Below are positions 1-7,819 of a DNA stretch of 64,000 nucleotides, in pieces. The position numbers and the translations under genes are program-made. Position 1 is the stretch's first letter, and each line of letters opens with the position of its first letter. The notes under the pieces were generated by a model that was not told where the DNA came from, searched no databases, and saw nothing but the letters and a program-made list of their open reading frames with translations. Where the stretch lies: assembly GCA_016182605.1 (NCBI GenBank), contig JACPGE010000092.1, forward strand, positions 1 to 64,000, written 5' to 3'. The DNA comes from Candidatus Hydrogenedentota bacterium. GTDB lineage: Bacteria; Hydrogenedentota; Hydrogenedentia; Hydrogenedentales; JAEUWI01.

Positions 1-16
1 CGCATTCGGATTGGCA

Positions 17-171
17 ACGTGGTGAAATATGCTCAGCGTAACGTCGATGCTGGCGTTCACTGGGCAGGCTAAATCACGGGCTGCCTGGCGATGCCGCCGT
101 GCATGTTGTGGTAATTGTGGATGTACGAAAGAGTTACGAAACAAACGCATGGAGCCCGTGATTTATCCGGG
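17..171 (+). repeat. Fold-back dispersed repeat R1, copy 1
   Basis: About 155 bases that recur, in the same orientation and with scattered mismatches, at 52950-53104. Both copies open with ACGTGGTGAAATATGCTC and share GAGTTACG and ACAAACGCATGGAGCCC. Inside this copy a 12-base arm at 71-82 (AAATCACGGGCT) is perfectly complementary to 153-164, so the element can fold into a long-loop hairpin. No coding potential is convincing. It looks like a small non-autonomous element; the family is not one I can name. Confidence 0.75.
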
Positions 172-400
172 CTAATTCATTCTTTGATCCACGATGTTGA
201 AGGTTGGCTGGGGCGGGCTTGGTTACCGCAGTCCCAAGAAGCGCCCCGGATGGAGCATTGCCCTCGTCCTGCCGGGACTGCTACGATGCCGGAAGGTAGA
301 CCATATCTACTACCGTACCAGATCATCCTAATTTGCTCCGGTACCTATCGAAAGATGGGGGTAGGCTCAAATCTCTGGTTCAAGCCCCCTTGCAGCCCGT

Positions 401-506
401 GCTGGGCGCAATCGCTTGGCACAGGGAGGAGGGGGAACCTTGAGTAGAGGATTGATGCGGGCGGGACGCCCACACCCCTATGTGTCGCCGTCATCCCGCC
501 CTCGAT
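401..506 (+). repeat. Direct repeat R2, copy 1 (left of methyltransferase gene)
   Basis: Shares long blocks with 1598-1737 in the same orientation, including GAACCTTGAGTAGA, GCGGGCGGGACGCCCACAC and GTGTCGCCGTCATCCCGCC. The second copy has about 34 extra bases in the middle. Together the two copies bracket the methyltransferase gene at 533-1285. Confidence 0.75.
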
Positions 507-532
507 GACTTTCGAGGTGGGGGAAAGCGCCG

Positions 533-1285
533 TCAAAAGGGCCGGTATTCCTTCCAGCGGAGGTCATAGTCGCTGTCTGGCCTGTGCGCTATTTTTTTCA
601 AGACCATACATTCTTCGCGCGATTCTCTGCGCATGCGGTAGGCTGTGCTCAAGTCCAGAGGCGCTTGACGGAGTCTGTGCATGGACAGGCGAAGTAGCGT
701 GAACAAATTTGCAGGCGGGTCCATGAATGTCCTGTCGATGCTGTAGAATTCTCCATGGAGTGCCAGGCACAGGGACATTACTTTTCGCACACTTGGGAAA
801 TTCACATCATGCAGGACCAGGTGGCCTCCTGCATGTAACATTCTGTCGATGTAGAAGAAGTCGAGGAAGGTATGTTCGAAGCGGTGGTTTCCATCGATAA
901 ATGCGACGTGAAATTTCCGGTCTTCGGCCAGGAGTTGCGGCAGGGAGATGAAGGAGCGCTCTTCAATCAGTGACAGATACTCCTCCAGTCCCGCGCGTTT
1001 CACACTTTCGCGGCCAGCGCCATACCATGAGGCCTCTTGATAGGGATCGATGGCCACGTGCAGTCCGCGGCCATTTTCCTTGTGGGCTTGGCAGAAGTAC
1101 AGTGTGCTTAAGGCAAATGCCATTCCAATTTCGAGTGTATGCGCCTCCGGGCCATGTGCTCTGGTCAGATGATAGAGCATCTCTCCGTGAGTCTTCGGCA
1201 TAACACTCTCGTCCAGTGGAACCCAATCGCCATGGGGCGTCTGTGCGCGCTTTTCCGTATAGAGTGCCTCAATTACTGCATTCAT
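533..1285 (-). CDS. Class I SAM-dependent methyltransferase (Methyltransf_24-like)
   Basis: A 250-residue protein with a Rossmann-type methyltransferase layout. A glycine-poor motif I (LEIGMAFALSTLYF, about residues 50-63) is followed by an acidic turn (VAIDPY, about 77-82) and the family's AFIDGNHRFEHTFLDF segment near 128-143, then GGHLVLHDVNFPSV. This is the pattern of Methyltransf_24 proteins, often linked to sugar, lipid or secondary-metabolite methylation; the substrate cannot be read from the sequence. Start: ATG at 1285 preceded by GAGG five bases upstream. It stands alone and is bracketed by the direct repeats R2, so it may be a mobile cargo gene. Confidence 0.75.
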   Translation of the reverse strand: MNAVIEALYTEKRAQTPHGDWVPLDESVMPKTHGEMLYHLTRAHGPEAHTLEIGMAFALSTLYFCQAHKENGRGLHVAIDPYQEASWYGAGRESVKRAGLEEYLSLIEERSFISLPQLLAEDRKFHVAFIDGNHRFEHTFLDFFYIDRMLHAGGHLVLHDVNFPSVRKVMSLCLALHGEFYSIDRTFMDPPANLFTLLRLSMHRLRQAPLDLSTAYRMRRESREECMVLKKIAHRPDSDYDLRWKEYRPF

Positions 1286-1597
1286 GAATACCTCAACCCA
1301 TTCCAGACTTGTGGTTATTGCGTGTACTGATGGAAAGCTTGAAAAGCACGTGCGAGGCCGTGATTCTTATCGCCGGCGGCAAGAATCAACTGGGGTTCCA
1401 CAGTCCCAAGACTTGACTGTGGTAGCTCAGCATTCTAAAGGTTGCGGCGACAGGGATGCAACTGGAGGCGATTTTGTCCCGCCCTGAGTACGACAGAGGA
1501 CATGGTGTTAAGTGTTGGGATTCGAGTCATGCCGCGATTGTACGTTTGGGCTACTGAAGGCCGTGTCGACAGCTTGCCGCGTCGGACACACAAATGC

Positions 1598-1737
1598 GCT
1601 GGGTGCAATCGCGTGGTACCGGGAGGAGGGTGAACCTTGAGTAGAAGGTTGATGCAGGCGAAGCGGCGACCCTTCAAAACACCAACTGCGGGCGGGACGC
1701 CCACACTCCGATGTGTCGCCGTCATCCCGCCCTCGAT
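1598..1737 (+). repeat. Direct repeat R2, copy 2 (right of methyltransferase gene)
   Basis: Second copy of the repeat at 401-506, same orientation, with an extra segment of about 34 bases between the GGTTGATGC and GCGGGCGGGACG blocks. The rest of 1286-1888 has no gene that I can support; it ends with the probable promoter of the next gene. Confidence 0.75.
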
Positions 1738-1785
1738 AACCTTTGCGCCTTTGCGTGCACTCCCATTTCCCCGTCCCTCTCGCTA

Positions 1786-1816
1786 TTGACACCTGCGCTC
1801 GCTTCTACTCTATACT
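1786..1816 (+). promoter_or_regulatory. Possible sigma-70-type promoter
   Basis: TTGACA at 1786-1791 and TATACT at 1811-1816 match the vegetative -35 and -10 consensus almost perfectly. The 19-base spacer is two longer than ideal. It lies about 70 bases upstream of the ThDP enzyme start at 1889. Confidence 0.45.
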
Positions 1817-1888
1817 GGGCGGTAGGGTTCCCAGGCGCGGCAGCGGGGGAGACCCCATGGGCGAATACCACTTCAAGGAGAGACCGGC

Positions 1889-3508
1889 ATGCATGGTGGA
1901 CATCTGGTGGCGCGTACGTTGAAGGATGCGGGGGTGGAGTGCATCTTCACCCTGAGCGGCGGGCATATCATGCCCATCTATGACGGCTGCCTGGATCGGG
2001 GCATCAAAATTATCGACGTGCGCCACGAGCAGGCGGCGTCCCATGCGGCGGACGCGTGGTCGCGGGTGCGGCCGGGCTCCATCGGCGTGGCAGCGGTGAC
2101 TGCCGGCCCGGGGGTGACGGATGCGGTGACGGGGGTCGCCAATGCCTGGCGCGCAAACTCGCCCATGTTGCTCTTCGGCGGGCAGGGTCCCTTCGCGAAC
2201 CGGGGCAAGGGCTCGCTGCAGGAAATGGATCATGTGAGCCTCATGCGGCCCATCACGAAGTGGGCCGACGCCTGTTACGAGACCGAGCGCATCCCGGAAT
2301 ATATAGAGCTGGCCATCCGCCACGCCGTCTCGGGCATTCCCGGCCCGGTCTTCCTGGAACTGCCGATGGACGTGCTCATGGGCGAGGCAAGGTGGGAGGT
2401 GCCCTCCCCAAAGATTCAGACCGCCCCGCCGCGCATCAGCCCGGACCGGAACGCGGTTTCGGCGGCCCTCGAACTGCTCCAGGCCGCCAAGCAGCCCATG
2501 ATGATGGTGGGCACCAGCGTGAAGTGGTCCCAGGCCCAGGGGGCGCTGGCAGCATTTCTGGAGAAGACCGGCATTCCGGCCTATGCGAACGGCATGGGCC
2601 GTGGCATGCTCCCGAGGGATTCCAAACACCTCTTCAACCGGACCCGGCGCGCCGCCATGGAAGGCTGCGACTGCATCATTCTCGCCGGAGCCGTGCTCGA
2701 CTTCCGCCTGGCCTTCGGGCAGTCCATCCCGCAGGGCGCCAAAATCATCCAAATGGAAATGGACAACACCCTCATCGGGCAGAACCGCTCGGCGGACATC
2801 GCGCTGGTGGGGAATCTCGCCTGCTCTTTCGAGGCGCTCCTCGAAGGCATGGAGCGCGACGCCATCACCCTGAACTTCAACGATTACGCCGACAGCCTGC
2901 GCGCGCGCGAGGCCGCCGAAACGCCGAAGGACATGAGCGACGCGGTTCCCATCAAGGCGGGACGCCTCTGTCAGGAAATCGCAGATTTCGTCCATGACGA
3001 CATGATTATAATCGGGGATGGGGGAGACATTGTCGCCTCGGCGGCCAAGGTGTTGCCCATCCCGAAGAACGGCTTCTGGATGGACCCGGGCCCCCTCGGC
3101 ACCCTGGGCGTCGGTATGCCCTTTGCCCTGGCGGCCCAAGCGGCCCACCCGGACAAGCGGGTCCTCATCATCTATGGCGACGGCAGCTTCGGCCTGAACG
3201 GTTTCGAATACGACACCGCCATCCGCTTCGGTCTGCCCATCGTGGGCATCGTCGGGAACGACGCGGCATGGGGTCAGATGATGCGGCCCCAGGCCGCTTT
3301 CTACGGCCTGGACCGGCTCGTGGCCACGAAGCTCAACTACACCCGCTACGACAAGGTGGTCGAGGCCATGGGCGGGCATGGCGAATACGTGACCGAACCG
3401 GGCCAGATCCGGGGGGCGCTGGAGCGGGCTTTTGCCTCCGGGAAAGCCGCCTGCATCAACGTGGAGATTGAGCAGGACACCGCCTACCGCGGTGGTGCCT
3501 ATGTATAG
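1889..3508 (+). CDS. Acetolactate-synthase-like ThDP-dependent enzyme
   Basis: 539 residues with the three-domain fold of the acetohydroxyacid synthase / 2-hydroxyacyl-CoA lyase superfamily. The N-terminal domain has the cofactor-activating glutamate (E47 in RHEQAA); the C-terminal domain has the ThDP/Mg motif GDG...N at about 430-457. The opening FTLSGGHIMPIYDGC resembles the IlvG-type acetolactate synthase paralogues of actinobacteria. No ilvN or ilvC neighbour is present, so a role in branched-chain amino acid synthesis is not established; decarboxylation or carboligation of a 2-keto acid is the safe statement. Start: ATG 1889 with AAGGAG eight bases upstream; an in-frame upstream promoter-like pair is at 1786-1816. 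It appears monocistronic. Confidence 0.85.
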   Translation: MHGGHLVARTLKDAGVECIFTLSGGHIMPIYDGCLDRGIKIIDVRHEQAASHAADAWSRVRPGSIGVAAVTAGPGVTDAVTGVANAWRANSPMLLFGGQGPFANRGKGSLQEMDHVSLMRPITKWADACYETERIPEYIELAIRHAVSGIPGPVFLELPMDVLMGEARWEVPSPKIQTAPPRISPDRNAVSAALELLQAAKQPMMMVGTSVKWSQAQGALAAFLEKTGIPAYANGMGRGMLPRDSKHLFNRTRRAAMEGCDCIILAGAVLDFRLAFGQSIPQGAKIIQMEMDNTLIGQNRSADIALVGNLACSFEALLEGMERDAITLNFNDYADSLRAREAAETPKDMSDAVPIKAGRLCQEIADFVHDDMIIIGDGGDIVASAAKVLPIPKNGFWMDPGPLGTLGVGMPFALAAQAAHPDKRVLIIYGDGSFGLNGFEYDTAIRFGLPIVGIVGNDAAWGQMMRPQAAFYGLDRLVATKLNYTRYDKVVEAMGGHGEYVTEPGQIRGALERAFASGKAACINVEIEQDTAYRGGAYV

Positions 3509-3723
3509 GATAATGTACTCGCGCTAAAGTCTCCAGGGCCGCACACAACTCGTAGCTTTGGGAGGCGTCGATGAGAGCCCAAGAGCCCTGGGAGGCGGGT
3601 ACCGCCAAAGGTGACCCGGGTATGGCGTCGACGGGCGGCGTCCAAAGGCGGCGCATCGGTGGCGGCCCCGGCAGTAAGGTTGACATCGACCGGCGGGCTT
3701 GATAGACTTCAGATCCTCTTTGA

Positions 3724-3799
3724 GCGGGACTAACTCAGTTGGTAGAGTGCCAGCTTCCCAAGCTGGATGTCGCGGGTTCGAACCCCGTGTCCCGCTCCA
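3724..3799 (+). tRNA. tRNA-Gly (anticodon CCC)
   Basis: 76 bases fold as a full cloverleaf. The acceptor stem is GCGGGAC with GTCCCGC, the D stem ACTC/GAGT, the anticodon stem CCAGC/GCTGG around the loop TTCCCAA (anticodon CCC, reading GGG), and the T arm GCGGG-TTCGAAC-CCCGT. The discriminator T and an encoded CCA end are present. A run of nine T residues follows immediately. Confidence 0.95.
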
Positions 3800-3953
3800 T
3801 TTTTTTTGTCTCCCCAAGTCCAGGGGAGTACGGCATCCTGGCCCAGCCCAGCCACACAGGAATTTCCGCCATTGGGGAAGTGGCCGCCGCCGATGTCACG
3901 AGGCCGCCTGAGCCCGTGCCGCTCGAAGTTCTACACCAACCCACACGAAGACT

Positions 3954-3993
3954 GACCGCGCCCGGACTTTGATCCGGGCGCGGTCTTTTGTTT
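3954..3993 (+). terminator. Strong rho-independent terminator
   Basis: A perfect 12-bp stem (GACCGCGCCCGG with CCGGGCGCGGTC), an eight-base loop and a TTTTGTTT tract. It probably ends the tRNA-Gly transcript, about 150 bases downstream of the tRNA; no gene is credible in between. Confidence 0.9.
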
Positions 3994-3999
3994 CAATTC

Positions 4000-5119
4000 A
4001 GGTCACCATCGGAAAACCACTGAAAATCTGACCTGCACCCTGGAATTGATAGAAAATATTAAGAACATAACTTTATAAAATAAAACAACTTAATGTCTTA
4101 AAGCTAATGATATATGAAAGGTTAAAATATGACCATGTAGAATGTGAGGGTGCGGCTTCCTGGCTGTGATTCGGGTATCGGGCAGGAATGTGGCAGATTG
4201 AGGCAATGCCCTCGGGGTTGGATATGAAGAACATAATATATATTATCAGACATTATGCGTAGGGCAATGCCACTACTCGGGGCTGCTGCCCACCCTGCTT
4301 CCGCACGTCCAAGGACCCCTCGTTTGGATTGCTCCCGCTGCCCGCAAACGCCATGGCCCGTCCACGCGCCGCTCTCCAGTCTGGCGTCGGCATGCCCCCT
4401 TCAGCTTCGGGGAGACCCCTCGTTTCGCAGGTACCGCCATAGGGCTCCCTGGCAGGATCACGGCCAAATGATCAATTGGGCATCCCGGGAATCTGGGCTG
4501 CCTCAGCATGCGTTGCCAGGCACCTGCCTGCCGCTTCGATCGCCGAAGGACCCTCGTTTGGAATTTCAGGTGGGGGGCTCACCACATAGTTCGCGCCGGG
4601 CCCCGGCAACGGCGCTCTCCTTCCGGTGCCCGGAGCTTACGAAAAAGATACTTTACATGCTTTCGATGCGGATCCACTGCCAATCGGAGCTGCTCTGAGA
4701 CCCCAATATGGCCGGAACTTCCCTCCCACCCCTTCTCCCGCAGGCTGTCCTGGGCGGCCATGCTGATCCCCGCTCAGGGAGCAGGTGCCGTGCTATCTGC
4801 CTTCAGCAGCGCATGGCTATTGCGGGGTTTTGACGCCTGGTGTAGTCTGTTGGAGCAGCACAGTGGCGGCGTCACGAGAGGCGGAAGTGCTCAGGCAGGG
4901 TGTTCAAGAACTGCGCAGGCAACGCTTCTGTGCAGGCCAGACTTGGGAGTCTGATCCGGGATTCGCCCTGTTTCACGGTGATGCTGGTGCAGGAATCCTT
5001 GGCAGCGTAGTTGCTTATAGCGAGGCATTTTCGCGTTGGCGCCGTGCCTCTGTTCATGGCGCGATTTCAAGCTCAGTATTCTGCCGCCGGCAGGACCGGT
5101 GTGCGAAGGAGTCCGACCC
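4000..5119. other. Gene-free stretch with AT-rich block and degenerate repeats
   Basis: No open reading frame here looks like a real protein. The section 4040-4140 is strongly AT-rich against a GC-rich background, and ATAATATATATTAT near 4231 is a perfect palindrome. Three loose copies of a GACCCTCGTTT-type motif lie at about 4312-4330, 4417-4431 and 4547-4562. The stretch ends at the cytochrome operon, whose promoter must lie in its last part. It may be the remains of an old insertion. Confidence 0.5.
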
Positions 5120-6238
5120 ATGGAGACCGTCCTGTTTCCGGCTCTGGATCCTATCCCTTTACCTGCGCCAGTCTGGCTGTTCGTGGCCCTGAATACCCTG
5201 ACTTTGGCGCTCCACTTCTTCGCCGTTCATTTTCTCGTGGGCGGGCTTGCCGTCGCCTCGCTCTGGGCCTTCGTGGGCCGCTTCCGGAAGGATGACGTCC
5301 TGTGCAACGCGACCGGCTCGATAGCCCACCGGCTACCCGTGGTCATGACCTACGTGATCAACCTGGGGGTCCCTCCCCTGCTCTTTTCGCAGGTACTCTA
5401 CGGTCGAGCCCTCTACACCAGCAGTGTGCTCATCGGGGCGTGGTGGATTAGTGTCATCGCCCTGCTCATGCTCTCGTATTCCCTGCTCTACCTCATGAAC
5501 CGCAAGGGCGGGGTGAGCACGGCGACGGCGTGGTTTGGATTGGCGGCGCTCATCGTCGTGATGAAGATAGGCATGATTTACTCCACGAACATGACGCTGA
5601 TGCTGCGTCCGGAAGTCTGGCCCGAGATCTACCGGAGCGCACCGGGCGGTACAACGCTGGGCACGGGCGATCCGACGGTATTGCCGCGCTGGACCTTTAT
5701 GATGCTGGGCTCCATTGGGGTTAGCGGCCTGGGGCTCCTGGGGTTGAGCCTCCGGGGTACGCTGGCGTCGGGGGTGCCCGAATTGCTCCGCACCTGGGGC
5801 GGGCGGCTGCTCGCCGCTTTCACGGTCGTCCAGGCGCTGCTCGGGATCTGGGTGATGCGTTCCCAGCCCGATGCCGTGCAACTGGGCTTCTCCTCCGTGG
5901 CCTTCTACCGGGTATGCGCCTATGCGTGGGTCCTGACGGCGCTGCTGCTGGTCGCGATGGGGACGATGGTCTCCGTACGCAAGCACCTCTCCCTTTGGAG
6001 TTTCAGCGGCGTCGCGGCGGTGTGCCTGGTGAATATTCTCTTGATGGTGCTGGTGCGCGATGGCATCCGCTATGTGACCCTGAAGCTCGCCGGATTCAAT
6101 GTGTGGGACCGCGCGGTCCAGACCAACTGGTCGACTGTGGTCCTCTTCCTGCTGCTTCTGGTGGTCGTGGTGGTGATGCTTGGCTGGCTGGTGACCGTTC
6201 TGGCGCGGGCAAAGCCCCACCAGGAACGCTACGTATAA
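5120..6238 (+). CDS. CydA-like multi-spanning membrane protein of a respiratory complex
   Basis: 372 residues, with about nine hydrophobic segments. In the first membrane helix the motif H32-x4-H37-F-x-V-G-G is nearly identical to H24-x4-H29-F-x-V-G-G in the gene at 7820, so the two are paralogues related to cytochrome bd subunit I. A second conserved-looking stretch, NLGVPPLLFSQVLYG, follows. There is no CxxCH, so no heme c. Start: ATG 5120 with AGGAG eight bases upstream is preferred over a possible start at 5036, which would add a non-hydrophobic, Cys-rich leader. First gene of a four-gene operon with Rieske, cytochrome b and CydA-cytochrome c proteins. A heme-binding membrane partner in a quinol-oxidising complex is inferred. 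Confidence 0.7.
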   Translation: METVLFPALDPIPLPAPVWLFVALNTLTLALHFFAVHFLVGGLAVASLWAFVGRFRKDDVLCNATGSIAHRLPVVMTYVINLGVPPLLFSQVLYGRALYTSSVLIGAWWISVIALLMLSYSLLYLMNRKGGVSTATAWFGLAALIVVMKIGMIYSTNMTLMLRPEVWPEIYRSAPGGTTLGTGDPTVLPRWTFMMLGSIGVSGLGLLGLSLRGTLASGVPELLRTWGGRLLAAFTVVQALLGIWVMRSQPDAVQLGFSSVAFYRVCAYAWVLTALLLVAMGTMVSVRKHLSLWSFSGVAAVCLVNILLMVLVRDGIRYVTLKLAGFNVWDRAVQTNWSTVVLFLLLLVVVVVMLGWLVTVLARAKPHQERYV

Positions 6239-6251
6239 GGAGAGCCCTGCA

Positions 6252-6731
6252 ATGTCGAAGAAGAAGCACAAAGCGGCCCACGCGGAGGAGCCCGAACTCA
6301 CCCGTCGCGCCTTGTTTCGCACGGGCGTGGGCATCGTCGGCGCCTGTTATGTGGGGCCCATAGCCTACCCCGTCTACCGCTATCTGGCAACACCGGCAAA
6401 GCAGTCCGCGGCCCTGGCGGCCATTAAGGAGGTCTCGATTCCTCAAGAGCAGATGCCCGCGCTGGGCACGGCGCTGCGCTTTGCCTTTGGGACGCGCCCG
6501 GCGATCTTGATACACATGGAAGACGGCTCCTTCGTATGCTTCGACGCGGTATGCACGCACTTGGGCTGCACCGTGGAGTTTCAACCCGAAGAAAAGCGGA
6601 TACATTGCGCCTGTCACGGCGGGACCTATGACATGGCGACGGGGAAGAACGTGGCCGGGCCGCCGCCGAAGCCGCTGAATCAATACAAGGTGGAGGTCGC
6701 CAATGGGCAAATCACCGTCACTCGCGCGTAA
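6252..6731 (+). CDS. Rieske iron-sulfur protein
   Basis: 159 residues. The two cluster-binding motifs are complete: C101-T-H103-L-G-C106 and C119-A-C121-H122-G-G, giving the 2Cys-2His [2Fe-2S] ligands plus the two disulfide cysteines of bc1/b6f Rieske proteins. The N-terminus has a twin-arginine-like signal anchor (TRRALFRTGVGIVG, residues 17-30), which fits Tat export and membrane anchoring. The gene starts 13 bases after the preceding stop with AAGGAGAG upstream, and its end overlaps the cytochrome b start by 29 bases. It should pass electrons from quinol at the Qo site to a c-type heme, here most likely the one fused to the CydA-like protein at 7820. Confidence 0.93.
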   Translation: MSKKKHKAAHAEEPELTRRALFRTGVGIVGACYVGPIAYPVYRYLATPAKQSAALAAIKEVSIPQEQMPALGTALRFAFGTRPAILIHMEDGSFVCFDAVCTHLGCTVEFQPEEKRIHCACHGGTYDMATGKNVAGPPPKPLNQYKVEVANGQITVTRA

Positions 6732-7806
6732 GGAGCCGCAGCCAGGGCTCTACGGCTGGCTCGACGAACGGCTCGGTCTCGACGAACTGCTGGACTTCGC
6801 GCGGGCCAAAGAAGTGCCCCACCACGGCCAGAGCTTCTGGTATTACTGGGGCGGCATCTCGCTCTTTCTCTTTCTGGTGCAGCTCGTGACCGGGATTCTG
6901 CTGCTGGTCTACTACCGCCCCGGCGCTGAGGCCTATGAGTCGGTGCGCCAAATCACCTACGACATCGAGTTCGGCTGGCTGATCCGCTCGGCCCATTCCT
7001 GGTCGGCCAACCTCATGGTGCTCGCGGTCTTTGTCCACATGTTCTCCGTTTTCTTTATGAAGGCCTACCGCAAGCCCCGTGAGTTCGGGTGGTGGAGCGG
7101 GCTGGCCCTGCTCGGCCTGACCATGGTCTTCGGATTCAGCGGCTACCTCCTCCCCTTCGACGAACTCTCGTATTTCGCCACGAAGGTGGGCCTGGAGATT
7201 CCCCAGACCATTCCCGGCCTCGGCCCGGTAATCGTGACCCTGCTGCAGGGCGGAGAACAGGTCTCCGCAGTGACCATTCAGCGCTTCTTTGCGCTCCACG
7301 TCGTGGTGCTGCCACTGGCGTTTCTGGCACTGCTGGGCTTTCACCTCTGGCTCGTGCAGAAGCATGGCAATGCCGTGCCGCCCAGCGAAGAACTCAAGCC
7401 GGAAGAAAAGCGGCGGAGCATTCCCTTCTTCCCGAACTTCTTCGCGAAAGACATGGCGATGTGGCTCATTACCATGAACGTGCTCGCGATACTGGCCTCG
7501 CTCTATCCCTGGGGACTCGGGGCGCCCGCCGATCCCATCGCGCCCGCACCGGAAGGGATCCATCCCGAGTGGTATTTCATGAGCCAGTTCCAGATTCTGA
7601 AGGTCTTCGGACGCTGGTTCCCGGGAATGACGGGGGAAGTGCTCGGCATCCTGTTCTTCACCGCGGGTATCGTGCTCTGGTCGCTGATCCCGTTCTACGA
7701 CAAAGACAACACCAATGCGCGGCGTGCCCGGCATGCGTCCTGGTTTGGGCTGGCGGCCCTCACCGGACTTATCCTGCTGACGATTTGGGGTTACGCCGAG
7801 ATATAA
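6703..7806 (+). CDS. Cytochrome b (b6-type, fused with subunit IV region)
   Basis: 367 residues, containing both the heme-binding N-terminal half and the subunit-IV-like C-terminal half. The four heme ligands are H98 and H112 (HX13H) and H199 and H214 (HX14H); the 14-residue second spacing is typical of b6-type rather than mitochondrial-type cytochrome b. The Qo-site motif PEWY is at 288-291. The start overlaps the Rieske gene end by 29 bases, with GGAGG about eight bases upstream, which suggests translational coupling. With the Rieske protein it forms the core of a quinol:cytochrome c oxidoreductase. No cytochrome c1 or f gene is present, so the electron acceptor is probably the neighbouring fused cytochrome c. 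Confidence 0.93.
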   Translation: MGKSPSLARKEPQPGLYGWLDERLGLDELLDFARAKEVPHHGQSFWYYWGGISLFLFLVQLVTGILLLVYYRPGAEAYESVRQITYDIEFGWLIRSAHSWSANLMVLAVFVHMFSVFFMKAYRKPREFGWWSGLALLGLTMVFGFSGYLLPFDELSYFATKVGLEIPQTIPGLGPVIVTLLQGGEQVSAVTIQRFFALHVVVLPLAFLALLGFHLWLVQKHGNAVPPSEELKPEEKRRSIPFFPNFFAKDMAMWLITMNVLAILASLYPWGLGAPADPIAPAPEGIHPEWYFMSQFQILKVFGRWFPGMTGEVLGILFFTAGIVLWSLIPFYDKDNTNARRARHASWFGLAALTGLILLTIWGYAEI

Positions 7807-7819
7807 AGGGTATGCGGTT

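Noticed and set aside
3724-3799. tRNA-Gly as an integration site (attB) for an element
   Set aside because: No repeat of the tRNA 3' end and no integrase in the window; the terminator follows directly.
4255-4954. Two overlapping frames of about 147 residues in the gene-free stretch
   Set aside because: Low-complexity sequence with no motif or ribosome-binding site; degenerate DNA repeats run through them.
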